This document shows positions 1 through 5,695 of a stretch of 7,621 nt of DNA, in pieces. Numbering within the stretch: the stretch's first letter is position 1; every line of letters begins with the position of its first letter. This stretch comes from JALVDI01 sp039186435 (GTDB taxonomy: Bacteria; Myxococcota_A; Polyangia; Polyangiales; Houyiibacteriaceae), in NCBI GenBank assembly GCA_039186435.1, contig JBCDAA010000420.1, positions 1-7,621 of the forward strand, written 5' to 3'. The notes under the pieces were generated by a model. That model was not told the DNA's origin. It saw only the letters and a program-made list of their open reading frames with translations, and ran no database searches. The position numbers and the translations under genes were made by a program.

Positions 1-64
1 GGCTTTTCCGGCTGCCCAGATCGATGCCAATGTACTCCACGGCCCGTCTCTCTTCCTGCGACAT
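1..64 (-). CDS. N-terminus of probable IS110-type transposase (partial)
   Basis: Only the first 21 codons are in the window; the gene continues past base 1. The ATG at 64..62 is preceded in frame by a TAA three codons upstream, so it is the earliest possible ATG start. The peptide begins MSQEERRAVEYIGIDLGSRK. A short polar leader followed by a hydrophobic strand ending in I-D-L-G is how the RNase H-like DEDD domain of IS110-family transposases starts, with the Asp as the first catalytic residue. The same IGIDLG pattern also opens sugar-kinase/Hsp70-type ATPases, so the call rests on a short match. No good Shine-Dalgarno is visible. The gene lies downstream of, and on the same strand as, the zinc-ribbon gene. 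Confidence 0.5.
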   Translation of the reverse strand, partial: MSQEERRAVEYIGIDLGSRKS

Positions 65-85
65 AGATCGCGTTTATTCTTGAGG

Positions 86-99
86 CGTCAGTATTGACG
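86..99. repeat. Small inverted repeat in the 65-136 spacer
   Basis: CGTCA-gtat-TGACG is a perfect 5-bp stem with a 4-nt loop. It lies in the 72-bp gap between the end of the zinc-ribbon gene and the start of the edge gene. There is no T-run after it on either strand, so it is not a convincing intrinsic terminator. It could be an operator, an insertion-element end structure, or chance. Confidence 0.3.
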
Positions 100-136
100 A
101 CCCCGTGAAGAGGGCGGGCCACTTCATCCTTTCTAT

Positions 137-538
137 CTAGCGCTTCAGCGTTGCGCCGCAGGCGTCACAGACTTTCCAGCTGAGCTCATTCTGCGCGCCG
201 CAGGCCGGACATGTGCGCAGCGCCGCCCCGCCAGCGTTCTCCCCTTCGCGCTCCCGCCATCGCTCGTCTTCCTCAAGACGGCGTCGACGAAAGACAACCT
301 TCGCCGCGACGATCACCACAATAAGAAAGCCGCCGAGCCCAAACCACACTCGCGTCCGCGCTCGCTCCGCTTCGAGGACTTGCTGGTAGTGCTCGGCGTA
401 CTGCGCGGACTCCCACTGCGCGGACTCCCACCGCGCGGACACTGCGGTCGCGAACACGATTGGGGCGAGCGCGAGGAACAGTCCGAGTGCGCGACGTAAA
501 TCGCGACCCGGCGCAGACCTATCCTTCGAGGAGCGCAC
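137..538 (-). CDS. Small membrane protein with C-terminal zinc ribbon
   Basis: A 133-aa protein of unknown function. I chose the GTG at 538..536, which overlaps the end of the upstream thioredoxin gene by 20 bp, because the protein then begins with a basic stretch and a hydrophobic segment ending VSA at about residue 35, a plausible signal peptide or first membrane helix. Earlier ATGs in this frame lie deep inside the thioredoxin gene. A short extracytoplasmic linker carries a tandem WESAQ repeat (about 37-46). A second helix (about 64-83) is followed by four arginines, and a charged linker leads to a zinc ribbon, C110-P-A-C113 and C124-D-A-C127. By the positive-inside rule the ribbon should be cytoplasmic. 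As last gene of the redox cluster it may be a membrane accessory factor; this is a guess from context. Confidence 0.72.
   Translation of the reverse strand: MRSSKDRSAPGRDLRRALGLFLALAPIVFATAVSARWESAQWESAQYAEHYQQVLEAERARTRVWFGLGGFLIVVIVAAKVVFRRRRLEEDERWREREGENAGGAALRTCPACGAQNELSWKVCDACGATLKR
401..440. repeat. 15-bp tandem repeat inside the zinc-ribbon gene
   Basis: Two identical 15-bp units (401-415 and 416-430) are followed by a partial third (431-440) with one change. The period is five codons, so the reading frame is kept and the repeat encodes the duplicated WESAQ pentapeptide. This is a slippage-type duplication in the extracytoplasmic linker. Confidence 0.85.
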
Positions 539-1079
539 GAACCTCGCGCTCGAGGGCGGCGGCGTCGCGCGCGCGAAAACCAGCATGGACGTGTCGCACA
601 ACGCCCCGCTTGTCGATGATGTACGAGGAGGGCATGCGAGGCGGATTGTAGCGGTCCGCCACCTGGTGGTTTCCATCGTGAACAATGCGGAAGTTCACCG
701 GCGTGCGCCGAAGGAAGCCCTGCATATTCGATTCGTCACGATCGATGTTGACGCCGATCACGACGAGCCCATGGTCCTTGTAGCGCTGGTGAAGACGCTC
801 GAGGACCGGCATCTCCTCCCGACAGGGACGACACCAGGACGCCCAGAAATCCACCAGCACAACCTTGTTCCGAAGGCCGCTCATTCGAACGAGCTGCCCG
901 TCCGTATCGCGAAGGCCGATGTCCGGCGCACGGGAGCCTCGGTTTAGCGCATCCGCGGGAGCTGCGACGGCAAGAGCGAGAACGGCGGCGGCCGCAGCGA
1001 AACGAAGGGCGGAGGGCATCGCTCGATAGGACGCAGACCGGCCAGGAAGATTCAGTCGGCTTCGCTTCGGGGACTTCAT
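519..1079 (-). CDS. TlpA/ResA-type thioredoxin-fold thiol-disulfide oxidoreductase
   Basis: A 186-aa exported thioredoxin-like protein. A basic N-terminus and an Ala/Leu-rich segment (about 26-42) ending ADA form a signal peptide or anchor; there is no lipobox. The mature part has the AhpC/TSA-redoxin hallmarks in order: a 'GSRAPDIGLRDTDGQ' opening, the 'VVLVDFWASWCRPC' strand with active-site C83-R-P-C86, a 'VVIGVNID' strand, and the cis-proline segment R-M-P150-S-S. Family members sit in the periplasm and usually reduce disulfides, for example in apocytochromes c. The ATG at 1079 overlaps the upstream TGA as ATGA, and AGAGGAG lies 11 nt upstream within the DsbA gene, which supports translational coupling. 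An alternative ATG at 1019 would give a shorter, more ordinary signal peptide. The DsbA-type gene precedes it and a cytochrome gene lies further up, which fits a role in haem-protein or disulfide homeostasis. Confidence 0.92.
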   Translation of the reverse strand: MKSPKRSRLNLPGRSASYRAMPSALRFAAAAAVLALAVAAPADALNRGSRAPDIGLRDTDGQLVRMSGLRNKVVLVDFWASWCRPCREEMPVLERLHQRYKDHGLVVIGVNIDRDESNMQGFLRRTPVNFRIVHDGNHQVADRYNPPRMPSSYIIDKRGVVRHVHAGFRARDAAALEREVRALLEG

Positions 1080-1975
1080 GTCTGCTCAAGCTCCTCTCGG
1101 ACGTACTCTTCGAGGCTCTCCAGGGGCTCCTCGAACTTGTGCCCGTTGATGTAGATCGAGGGGGTTCCGCGCACCCCCGCCTCCTGGCCCTGCGCGCGGT
1201 TTTCGTCGATCAGCGCCTGCGTCTCGTCAGCCTCGAGATCCGCACGAAAACGGGCGACGTCGAGACCGATCCGCTCGGCGTAGCGCACGAGGTCCGAGGG
1301 CTCGAGGGCGTCCTGGTTCTCGAAGAGCATGTCGTGCATCTCCCAGAACTTCCCCTGTCGCATCGCCGCGACCGCCGCCCGGGCCGCCGGCACGGCATGT
1401 TCGTGGCCACTCAAGGGATAGTGCTTGAACACCATGCGAACGCGCCCTTCAAACCGGCGAAGAATTCGCTGCAGCATCGGGTGCGCCTGTCCGCAATAAG
1501 GACACTCAAAATCACTGAACTCGACAATCGTCACCGCTGCGCCCATCGGGGTCCCGCGGACGGGGGCTCCCTCGATGTCGATCGCGTAGATCGCCTCCTC
1601 GCTGTAGCGGTTTCGGTAGAGCTCGCGAATCTCGCTCGGCTCTGCCCCCTCGGCCAAGAGACGCGCGATGTATTCGGCAGCGACCTTGCACTTTCCGCAG
1701 GCGCGCTCTTCGGTGACGCATCGAGCAACGCTGACGGGCTCACCGCAGGGGGAGAGCTGTTGGTTGACGAGGCGTACCCATGCCCGACGTTCAGCGCCTT
1801 CGAGGTCGTAGGTCTCCACCCCAGGGAGTTCCTCGATCAACTCCTCGGCTGGGTCGTCCCCCTCGGGGGCGTTGACGACGACGTTCTCGATCTCTTCGAC
1901 GTCGTCTTCCTCGCATCCGAAGGCGACGAGAACGAGGGCACAACTCAGCGCGTGGACTGCCGCACGGGGCTTCAT
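1076..1975 (-). CDS. DsbA-type thioredoxin-fold lipoprotein with cysteine-rich N-terminal domain
   Basis: A 299-aa predicted lipoprotein. The signal LVAFG-C21 is a lipobox, followed by a very acidic linker (22-60). Residues about 65-132 form a helical, cysteine-rich segment (C77, C86, C93, C96) whose end, 'IARLLAEGAEPSEIRELY' then 'RYSEEAIYA', resembles the helical part of CcmH-type haem-lyase subunits. Residues about 145-297 are a DsbA/Thioredoxin_4 domain: 'VTIVEFSDFECPYC' with active-site C158-P-Y-C161, a helical insertion, and the cis-proline motif V-R-G-T-P272-S. Such proteins form, shuffle or reduce disulfides in exported proteins. The start is fixed by the signal sequence; the Shine-Dalgarno is weak. 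It lies 50 bp after the cytochrome lipoprotein gene and overlaps the TlpA-type gene by 4 bp. The DsbA-domain call is strong; the CcmH likeness is by eye only. Confidence 0.9.
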   Translation of the reverse strand: MKPRAAVHALSCALVLVAFGCEEDDVEEIENVVVNAPEGDDPAEELIEELPGVETYDLEGAERRAWVRLVNQQLSPCGEPVSVARCVTEERACGKCKVAAEYIARLLAEGAEPSEIRELYRNRYSEEAIYAIDIEGAPVRGTPMGAAVTIVEFSDFECPYCGQAHPMLQRILRRFEGRVRMVFKHYPLSGHEHAVPAARAAVAAMRQGKFWEMHDMLFENQDALEPSDLVRYAERIGLDVARFRADLEADETQALIDENRAQGQEAGVRGTPSIYINGHKFEEPLESLEEYVREELEQT

Positions 1976-2025
1976 GACGCCGCGAGCCTAGCAGGAAGGC
2001 CCATGCTTTTCCTTGGCCAAAATGG

Positions 2026-2850
2026 TCATCGAGTGGGCGCGCCCGCAAGAATCCAGTCAGCGACGAGCTCGATTTCCCGAAGGTCGGCGCCCTCGGGCGG
2101 CATGGGATCACCTTGAATGTGCTCGTCTCCAAGCATCTTGTAGATCAGGTAGCTGGTCGACGGGCGGCCACCTCCCGCGATCACGTCGACGATCGGAAAC
2201 CCCCGAAGACCGCGAATCGGAAACTCCTCTCGACCTCCCGTCTGCACGGCGATCGTCCCCAGCGCGGTTCGCTCGACTCCCTCGGCGCTGGAGAAGTCGA
2301 GGCCGAGAGGCGGCGCCTCGCCTGTGTGGCACCCGGCGGATGCACAGCGCGTGGAAAAGAACTCACGCACGTCCTCCCACGAAGTCGTCCCCACTTCGTA
2401 GGTGCCGTCGGCATTCGCCCCGGTCACAAACTCGATTCGCGCGGGTTCGGCTTCGATTCCGTCGAGGTCACGAAAGCCCTCGGCCTGGAGCCGGTACACC
2501 ACCCCCTCGACCAGCGTCGAGGTTGGAACGGCGATCGCTTCACCGCGAACTGGGTCGTAGCGAACGGAAAGCCGAACCCCCACTCCCGCGGAACGAAGAG
2601 CAATGGTCCCTCGCGAAACGGTCGTTGGCGCCAGGCGCCGGTCGTAACGAAGCCGCAAGACAGGCCGACGGTCGACGTTGACCTCGCCATCGGCTGGGCT
2701 GGAATCCACCAGCATGGCAGGTGGCGGGCGAAGATCGAGACCCCCCTGGTCGCAGCCCAGGAGGACGAGGATCAGGACTCGCTGTAGGACTGCAGCTGTT
2801 TTTGCACCACGTCTTCGTTGATGCCGCTGCGGATGTAGTCCTTCAGGCAT
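2026..2850 (-). CDS. Big_5-like/cytochrome lipoprotein with CX4CH haem motif
   Basis: About 274 aa from the ATG at 2850. After a basic stretch the sequence VLQRVLILVLLG-C33 is a lipoprotein signal with lipobox. Residues about 51-145 read as a bacterial Ig-like (Big_5/SbsA type) domain: 'SSPADGEVNVDRRPVLRLRY', later 'VYRLQAEGFRDLDG' and 'IEFVTGA'. Residues about 155-274 look like a monohaem cytochrome c: 'EFFSTRCASAGCHTG' with C169-X4-C174-H175, a possible axial Met in 'DPMPPEGADL' (M250), and the ending 'VADWILAGAPTR'. Expected location is a membrane facing the periplasm or the cell surface, with a likely electron-transfer role. The start is the weak point: ATG 2850 has no Shine-Dalgarno and overlaps the upstream gene by 79 bp, but no other ATG, GTG or TTG lies between it and the hydrophobic segment. 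A downstream CTG would leave too short a signal. Confidence 0.8.
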   Translation of the reverse strand: MPEGLHPQRHQRRRGAKTAAVLQRVLILVLLGCDQGGLDLRPPPAMLVDSSPADGEVNVDRRPVLRLRYDRRLAPTTVSRGTIALRSAGVGVRLSVRYDPVRGEAIAVPTSTLVEGVVYRLQAEGFRDLDGIEAEPARIEFVTGANADGTYEVGTTSWEDVREFFSTRCASAGCHTGEAPPLGLDFSSAEGVERTALGTIAVQTGGREEFPIRGLRGFPIVDVIAGGGRPSTSYLIYKMLGDEHIQGDPMPPEGADLREIELVADWILAGAPTR

Positions 2851-3026
2851 TCGGCGACCGTGATCATCATATCGTCGATCCCCTTGTCTTCGATCAGCTT
2901 CGAGAGAAGCGCCCGCGCTTCCCGAGTGTCTTCCTCGCGGAGCATCTTCCGGACATCGTCGATGTCGATCCCCCCCTCGAAGTCGATGTAGATATGTTCG
3001 ACTAGGTAGCGCGCGAGCCGGTTCAC
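2772..3026 (-). CDS. Hypothetical small helical protein, first gene of the cluster
   Basis: An 84-aa charged, soluble-looking protein that I do not recognise. It starts NRLARYLVEHIYIDFEGG after the initiator and ends with a Glu/Gln/Ser-rich tail. It appears largely helical, with acidic runs such as IDIDDVRKMLREEDTREA, and has no signal peptide, membrane segment or cysteine pair; its single Cys is in 'VAECLKDY'. I placed the start at GTG 3026 because GGAGG lies exactly 6 nt upstream. A longer version from GTG 3077 adds 17 residues but has no ribosome binding site. It is the promoter-proximal gene of the minus-strand cluster, and the following lipoprotein gene overlaps its 3' end. A cytoplasmic protein leading an envelope operon could be regulatory, but nothing in the sequence shows that. 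Confidence 0.75.
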   Translation of the reverse strand: MNRLARYLVEHIYIDFEGGIDIDDVRKMLREEDTREARALLSKLIEDKGIDDMMITVAECLKDYIRSGINEDVVQKQLQSYSES

Positions 3027-3032
3027 CGTGAG

Positions 3033-3037
3033 CCTCC
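3033..3037 (-). promoter_or_regulatory. Ribosome binding site deciding the 84-aa gene start
   Basis: Read on the minus strand this is GGAGG, six bases before the GTG at 3026..3024. It is the strongest Shine-Dalgarno in the left block and favours the internal GTG over the upstream GTG at 3077. Confidence 0.7.
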
Positions 3038-3127
3038 GTTGGATCTTGCCGCTGATCGCCGCGCCGCCCGCTTTCACGGGGTGTTTCTGAGCTGGGGTGG
3101 CCCGTCTCCAGGCGCGTCGAGTGGGCG

Positions 3128-3157
3128 TATGTAGTCCCGATATTCTCAGAATAGCAA
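3128..3157 (-). promoter_or_regulatory. Candidate promoter of the minus-strand redox cluster
   Basis: On the minus strand TTGCTA (3157..3152) and TACATA (3133..3128) are separated by 18 bp, a fair match to a sigma70-type -35/-10 pair, in the most AT-rich part of the divergent region. Transcription would start near 3121, leaving about 95 nt of leader before GTG 3026. High-GC bacteria often deviate from this consensus, so this is tentative. Confidence 0.35.
3141..3153. promoter_or_regulatory. 13-bp palindrome, candidate operator
   Basis: TATTCT-c-AGAATA is a perfect 6-bp inverted repeat around one base. It lies between the divergent genes and inside the spacer and -35 edge of the candidate minus-strand promoter, where a dimeric repressor could block it. 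I do not recognise the site as belonging to a named regulator. Confidence 0.4.
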
Positions 3158-3169
3158 GGGGATTCGCTC

Positions 3170-3175
3170 AAGGAG
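3170..3175 (+). promoter_or_regulatory. Possible ribosome binding site of the glycosyltransferase gene
   Basis: AAGGAG lies 15 nt before GTG 3191, farther than usual. There is no other in-frame start between it and the upstream in-frame TAG at 3152-3154, so GTG 3191 remains the best start. Confidence 0.35.
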
Positions 3176-3190
3176 CGGTACCCTAGCGAC

Positions 3191-4522
3191 GTGGCGGGGC
3201 GACTTCGCGTACTGGTGACTGGGTTTGGAACCGTTCCCGGACCCAACGCCCATTCGAGCGCCCTCCTCGGAATGGCGCAATCGCTTCGCGGGGACCTCGA
3301 CTTCGTCACGCTGAAGACCTCCGCGCTCGCCCACCAGAGTCGCCTTGGTCGCGCCCGTCTCTTTCGCGTTCGCACCAGCGACGAGATGGCGGAAAAGCAC
3401 GCGGCCTTTGCACGGGCAGTGAATCGACAGCTGGAGGCCGAGGCCTACGACGTCGTCCACGTACGCGGAGCCACCGAAGGTGAGGTTGCGATCCGCCACC
3501 GCGCTTCGATGGGTTTTCGCTTTGTGTACGAGGTGGCGACGTTTCCCGATGAAGCAGAAGGTCCGGTTGCGGAACGAACCTGGGCCGAAGCACATGCGCG
3601 CTGCCTGGAACATGCCGATTTGATTCTGGTCGGCGCCGAAGCGGCTGCACGCGCGCTGGGCGAACAGGGACACGCGGGCAAGGTTGCAGTCGTTCCTCCC
3701 GGCGTGGACGTGGACGCCTACGACTGGTGGCCAAGTTTTGCGACCGACACACTTCGGCTGCTCTACCTCGGGAGTTTCGGGCAGGACCGAGACGTCCCGA
3801 CGCTGCTTGGCGCCCTCCGCGCAGTTGCCCAGAACAGTCCGATTCGCGTGCTCCTGGCCGGCGAACCGCTTCCCGAGAGACGCGCGCAAACGCGGCGGCT
3901 TGTACGCTCGTTTGGACTCGAATCGTGCGTGACGGTGCGGGGGGAACCGCGCGCGGTTGCGATCCCGTCGATGATCGCCGCGTGTGATGTCGCGCTCGTG
4001 ACCGCGAGCGCCGCGCCCAGGTTTCAGGAGCTCGGCGAACTCCCCGATCCGCTCCTCGAGTATCTCGCGTGTCGCCGCGCGGTGGTGGCAGCGGGGGTGC
4101 CCGCCGTTGCCGAAGTGATTCGAGACGAGGTCGAAGGACTCTTGTACACGCCGGGCGAAGAGGACACCTTGGCTGACGCGATCCTCACCCTCGCGCGCGA
4201 CGTGGATCATCGACGCGCAATTATGGAGGCGGGCTACGAGCGCGTCCGTCAGCGCTTCAGCAGCGGCGCGCGTCGACGACGCATCGCTGAGGTGTACGAG
4301 ATGCTCGCGCCCGGCTCGCAGAGCTACGACGCGTGGGAAGATGGTTTTGGCGACGGGGAAGGTTCGGCGCCGATCACGGGCTTGCAGGAAATCCCCTCGG
4401 CGCCAACACCGCTTCCGAACGAGCCCACCCCGATGATGCGCGATCGCGATCCGGCCACCCTGCGGCAACCCCGTCCCGCTCTCGAGGGATCGATCACGCA
4501 GGTCGATCCGCCGGAGAAGTAG
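3191..4522 (+). CDS. GT4-like (GT-B fold) glycosyltransferase
   Basis: A 443-aa cytoplasmic or membrane-associated protein. The N-terminal Rossmann domain begins 'LRVLVTGFGTVPGPNAHSSA', the usual beta1/Gly-rich loop of family 4 glycosyltransferases. The domain linker carries 'VAVVPPGVDVDAY' (about 165-177), the classical GT4 'PNGVD' position. The C-terminal domain opens 'LRLLYLGSFGQDRDVPTLL' (about 188-206) and contains 'LPDPLLEYLACRRAVVAAG' (about 284-302), the nucleotide-sugar binding segment. The E-x7-E motif is not intact: E290 is present but the partner position is Gly282, with E283 next to it, as in GT4 subgroups that use an 'SPLKLxEYMA' form. Residues after about 375 are a Pro-rich, probably disordered tail. 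It transfers a sugar from an activated donor; acceptor unknown. Transcribed alone, divergent from the redox cluster and convergent with the cytochrome gene. Confidence 0.9.
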   Translation: MAGRLRVLVTGFGTVPGPNAHSSALLGMAQSLRGDLDFVTLKTSALAHQSRLGRARLFRVRTSDEMAEKHAAFARAVNRQLEAEAYDVVHVRGATEGEVAIRHRASMGFRFVYEVATFPDEAEGPVAERTWAEAHARCLEHADLILVGAEAAARALGEQGHAGKVAVVPPGVDVDAYDWWPSFATDTLRLLYLGSFGQDRDVPTLLGALRAVAQNSPIRVLLAGEPLPERRAQTRRLVRSFGLESCVTVRGEPRAVAIPSMIAACDVALVTASAAPRFQELGELPDPLLEYLACRRAVVAAGVPAVAEVIRDEVEGLLYTPGEEDTLADAILTLARDVDHRRAIMEAGYERVRQRFSSGARRRRIAEVYEMLAPGSQSYDAWEDGFGDGEGSAPITGLQEIPSAPTPLPNEPTPMMRDRDPATLRQPRPALEGSITQVDPPEK

Positions 4523-5695
4523 TTAGCGGCAACGAAGCGCGGAGACGTCGCCGTGACAGGTGATGCACGCCCGTGGGTTTCGTTCGAGGGCGCCGCTGCA
4601 GCGACCCGCAAAGCCGGGGGGATGCGGCGAGATTCCCGAGCCGATCCCCGTCGCGCCGTGGCACGCCACGCAGTCTCGTTCCGTGTGGCAGCTCGTGCAC
4701 TGCGTCATTGAGCGCCGCGCCTCCGCCGCATGACCGGAAGGGCTGTTTACCCAGATGCTCGGTGGCGGGTGAAAGCGCGTCCCCGCTGACGCTTCCACCG
4801 AAGACACCGTCGAAAGGCCGAGGCGCGCGTGGCATTCAGTACAGAAGCGCTGCGTCGTATGACAGCTTGCACACCGAGGCTCATCGCGCCTTGCCATCGG
4901 CGCGTGGGTCGTAAGGAAGTCCCCTCGGTGAACACGGCGAACCTGCCCTCGGCCATCGTGGCAGGCGACGCACTCCCGCTCCTGGTGACACTGCGCGCAG
5001 AGCTCTCCGTGATCCGCGGCGATCCAGCGATGCCGCACCAAGAAATCGCGATCGTGATCCATTCCGTAAAGCCACGTCGGCGGAAGCATCTCGCCTTCCG
5101 GATACGCGGTTCGAAGGCGTCCATCCGGCACCGTTACGTGACAGCCATCGCACGCGCTGCTCGCGTCGTCATCGTCGTGGCAGCGGAAGCAGGATCGCAT
5201 CGTCGGAAGATGACTACGGGTCGCCACCGTGGCGCTCATGACGCCCTCGTGACAGTCGAGACAGGCGACTCCCTCACGCGCATGGCGTTGATGATCGAAA
5301 GTCAGTCGTGGTGGTGGAAAGGTCGACGCGGGAATCACGCCTCCCTCCGCGCCAACGTGACAGTAGGCGCAGTCGCCGTCGCTGGCCTCGCGCGTCTGCT
5401 CCGCGTGACAGGGGTTGCAGTGTCGCTCTTCGGGGATGAGAAGGTCGCTGCTTCGCGTGCTCTCGGTCGTGCCCTCGTGGCAGCGCTCGCAGCGAAGACG
5501 CTGATGGGCGGGATGGCGATGATTCATGCGAAGACTGATTCGCTGCGGCGGATACACGACGCGAGAGCGGAGCTCCCGCCCGCGCGACTGCCCGCTCGCC
5601 CACCATGCGCCCCCGAAGATGGACGCGAAGAGAAGACCGCAGACGAGAGCGCTCCGCAAGAATCCCGTCAGTCGTTCTGCACGGCGCGGCATCAT
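4523..5695 (-). CDS. Thirteen-haem membrane-anchored cytochrome c
   Basis: A 390-aa multihaem cytochrome c with 13 CXXCH motifs, starting at about residues 69, 93, 109, 145, 169, 182, 233, 242, 275, 285, 333, 342 and 377. Three motif pairs are tightly spaced (CAQCH-CVACH, CASCH-CTECH, CTSCH-CVACH; 9-10 residues apart), like doubled-CXXCH repeats. Many extra His residues before motifs ('RMNHRHPAHQRLRC', 'FDHQRHAREGVAC') suit bis-His haems. An N-terminal hydrophobic segment (about 11-33) after an Arg-rich start is an anchor or uncleaved signal; no clean cleavage site is seen. The ATG at 5695 overlaps the barrel gene's TGA as ATGA, with GAAGG 7 nt upstream; an earlier ATG at 5764 lies inside that gene and lacks a signal at its N-terminus. 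Role inferred: a haem wire in the periplasm, passing electrons to or through the outer membrane together with the barrel. Confidence 0.94.
   Translation of the reverse strand: MMPRRAERLTGFLRSALVCGLLFASIFGGAWWASGQSRGRELRSRVVYPPQRISLRMNHRHPAHQRLRCERCHEGTTESTRSSDLLIPEERHCNPCHAEQTREASDGDCAYCHVGAEGGVIPASTFPPPRLTFDHQRHAREGVACLDCHEGVMSATVATRSHLPTMRSCFRCHDDDDASSACDGCHVTVPDGRLRTAYPEGEMLPPTWLYGMDHDRDFLVRHRWIAADHGELCAQCHQERECVACHDGRGQVRRVHRGDFLTTHAPMARRDEPRCASCHTTQRFCTECHARLGLSTVSSVEASAGTRFHPPPSIWVNSPSGHAAEARRSMTQCTSCHTERDCVACHGATGIGSGISPHPPGFAGRCSGALERNPRACITCHGDVSALRCR

Noticed and set aside
74..127. 17-codon minus-strand ORF starting at 127 between the zinc-ribbon gene and the edge gene
   Set aside because: AAAGG touches the ATG with no spacing, the peptide is not recognisable, and it is too short to support by eye.
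1976..2025. Possible hairpin or terminator between the cytochrome lipoprotein and DsbA-type genes
   Set aside because: Only short imperfect complementarity (GGCC/GGCC, AAGG/CCTT) and no T-run; the 50-bp gap is compatible with continued transcription.
1139..2116. 325-aa plus-strand open frame opposite the DsbA-type gene
   Set aside because: The opposite strand carries a lipobox, CPYC active site and cis-Pro motif; this frame has none of its own features.
3146..4468. 440-aa minus-strand open frame opposite the glycosyltransferase
   Set aside because: It is the GC-rich antisense of a gene with clear GT4 motifs; its translation is Arg/His/Gly-rich with no recognisable fold.
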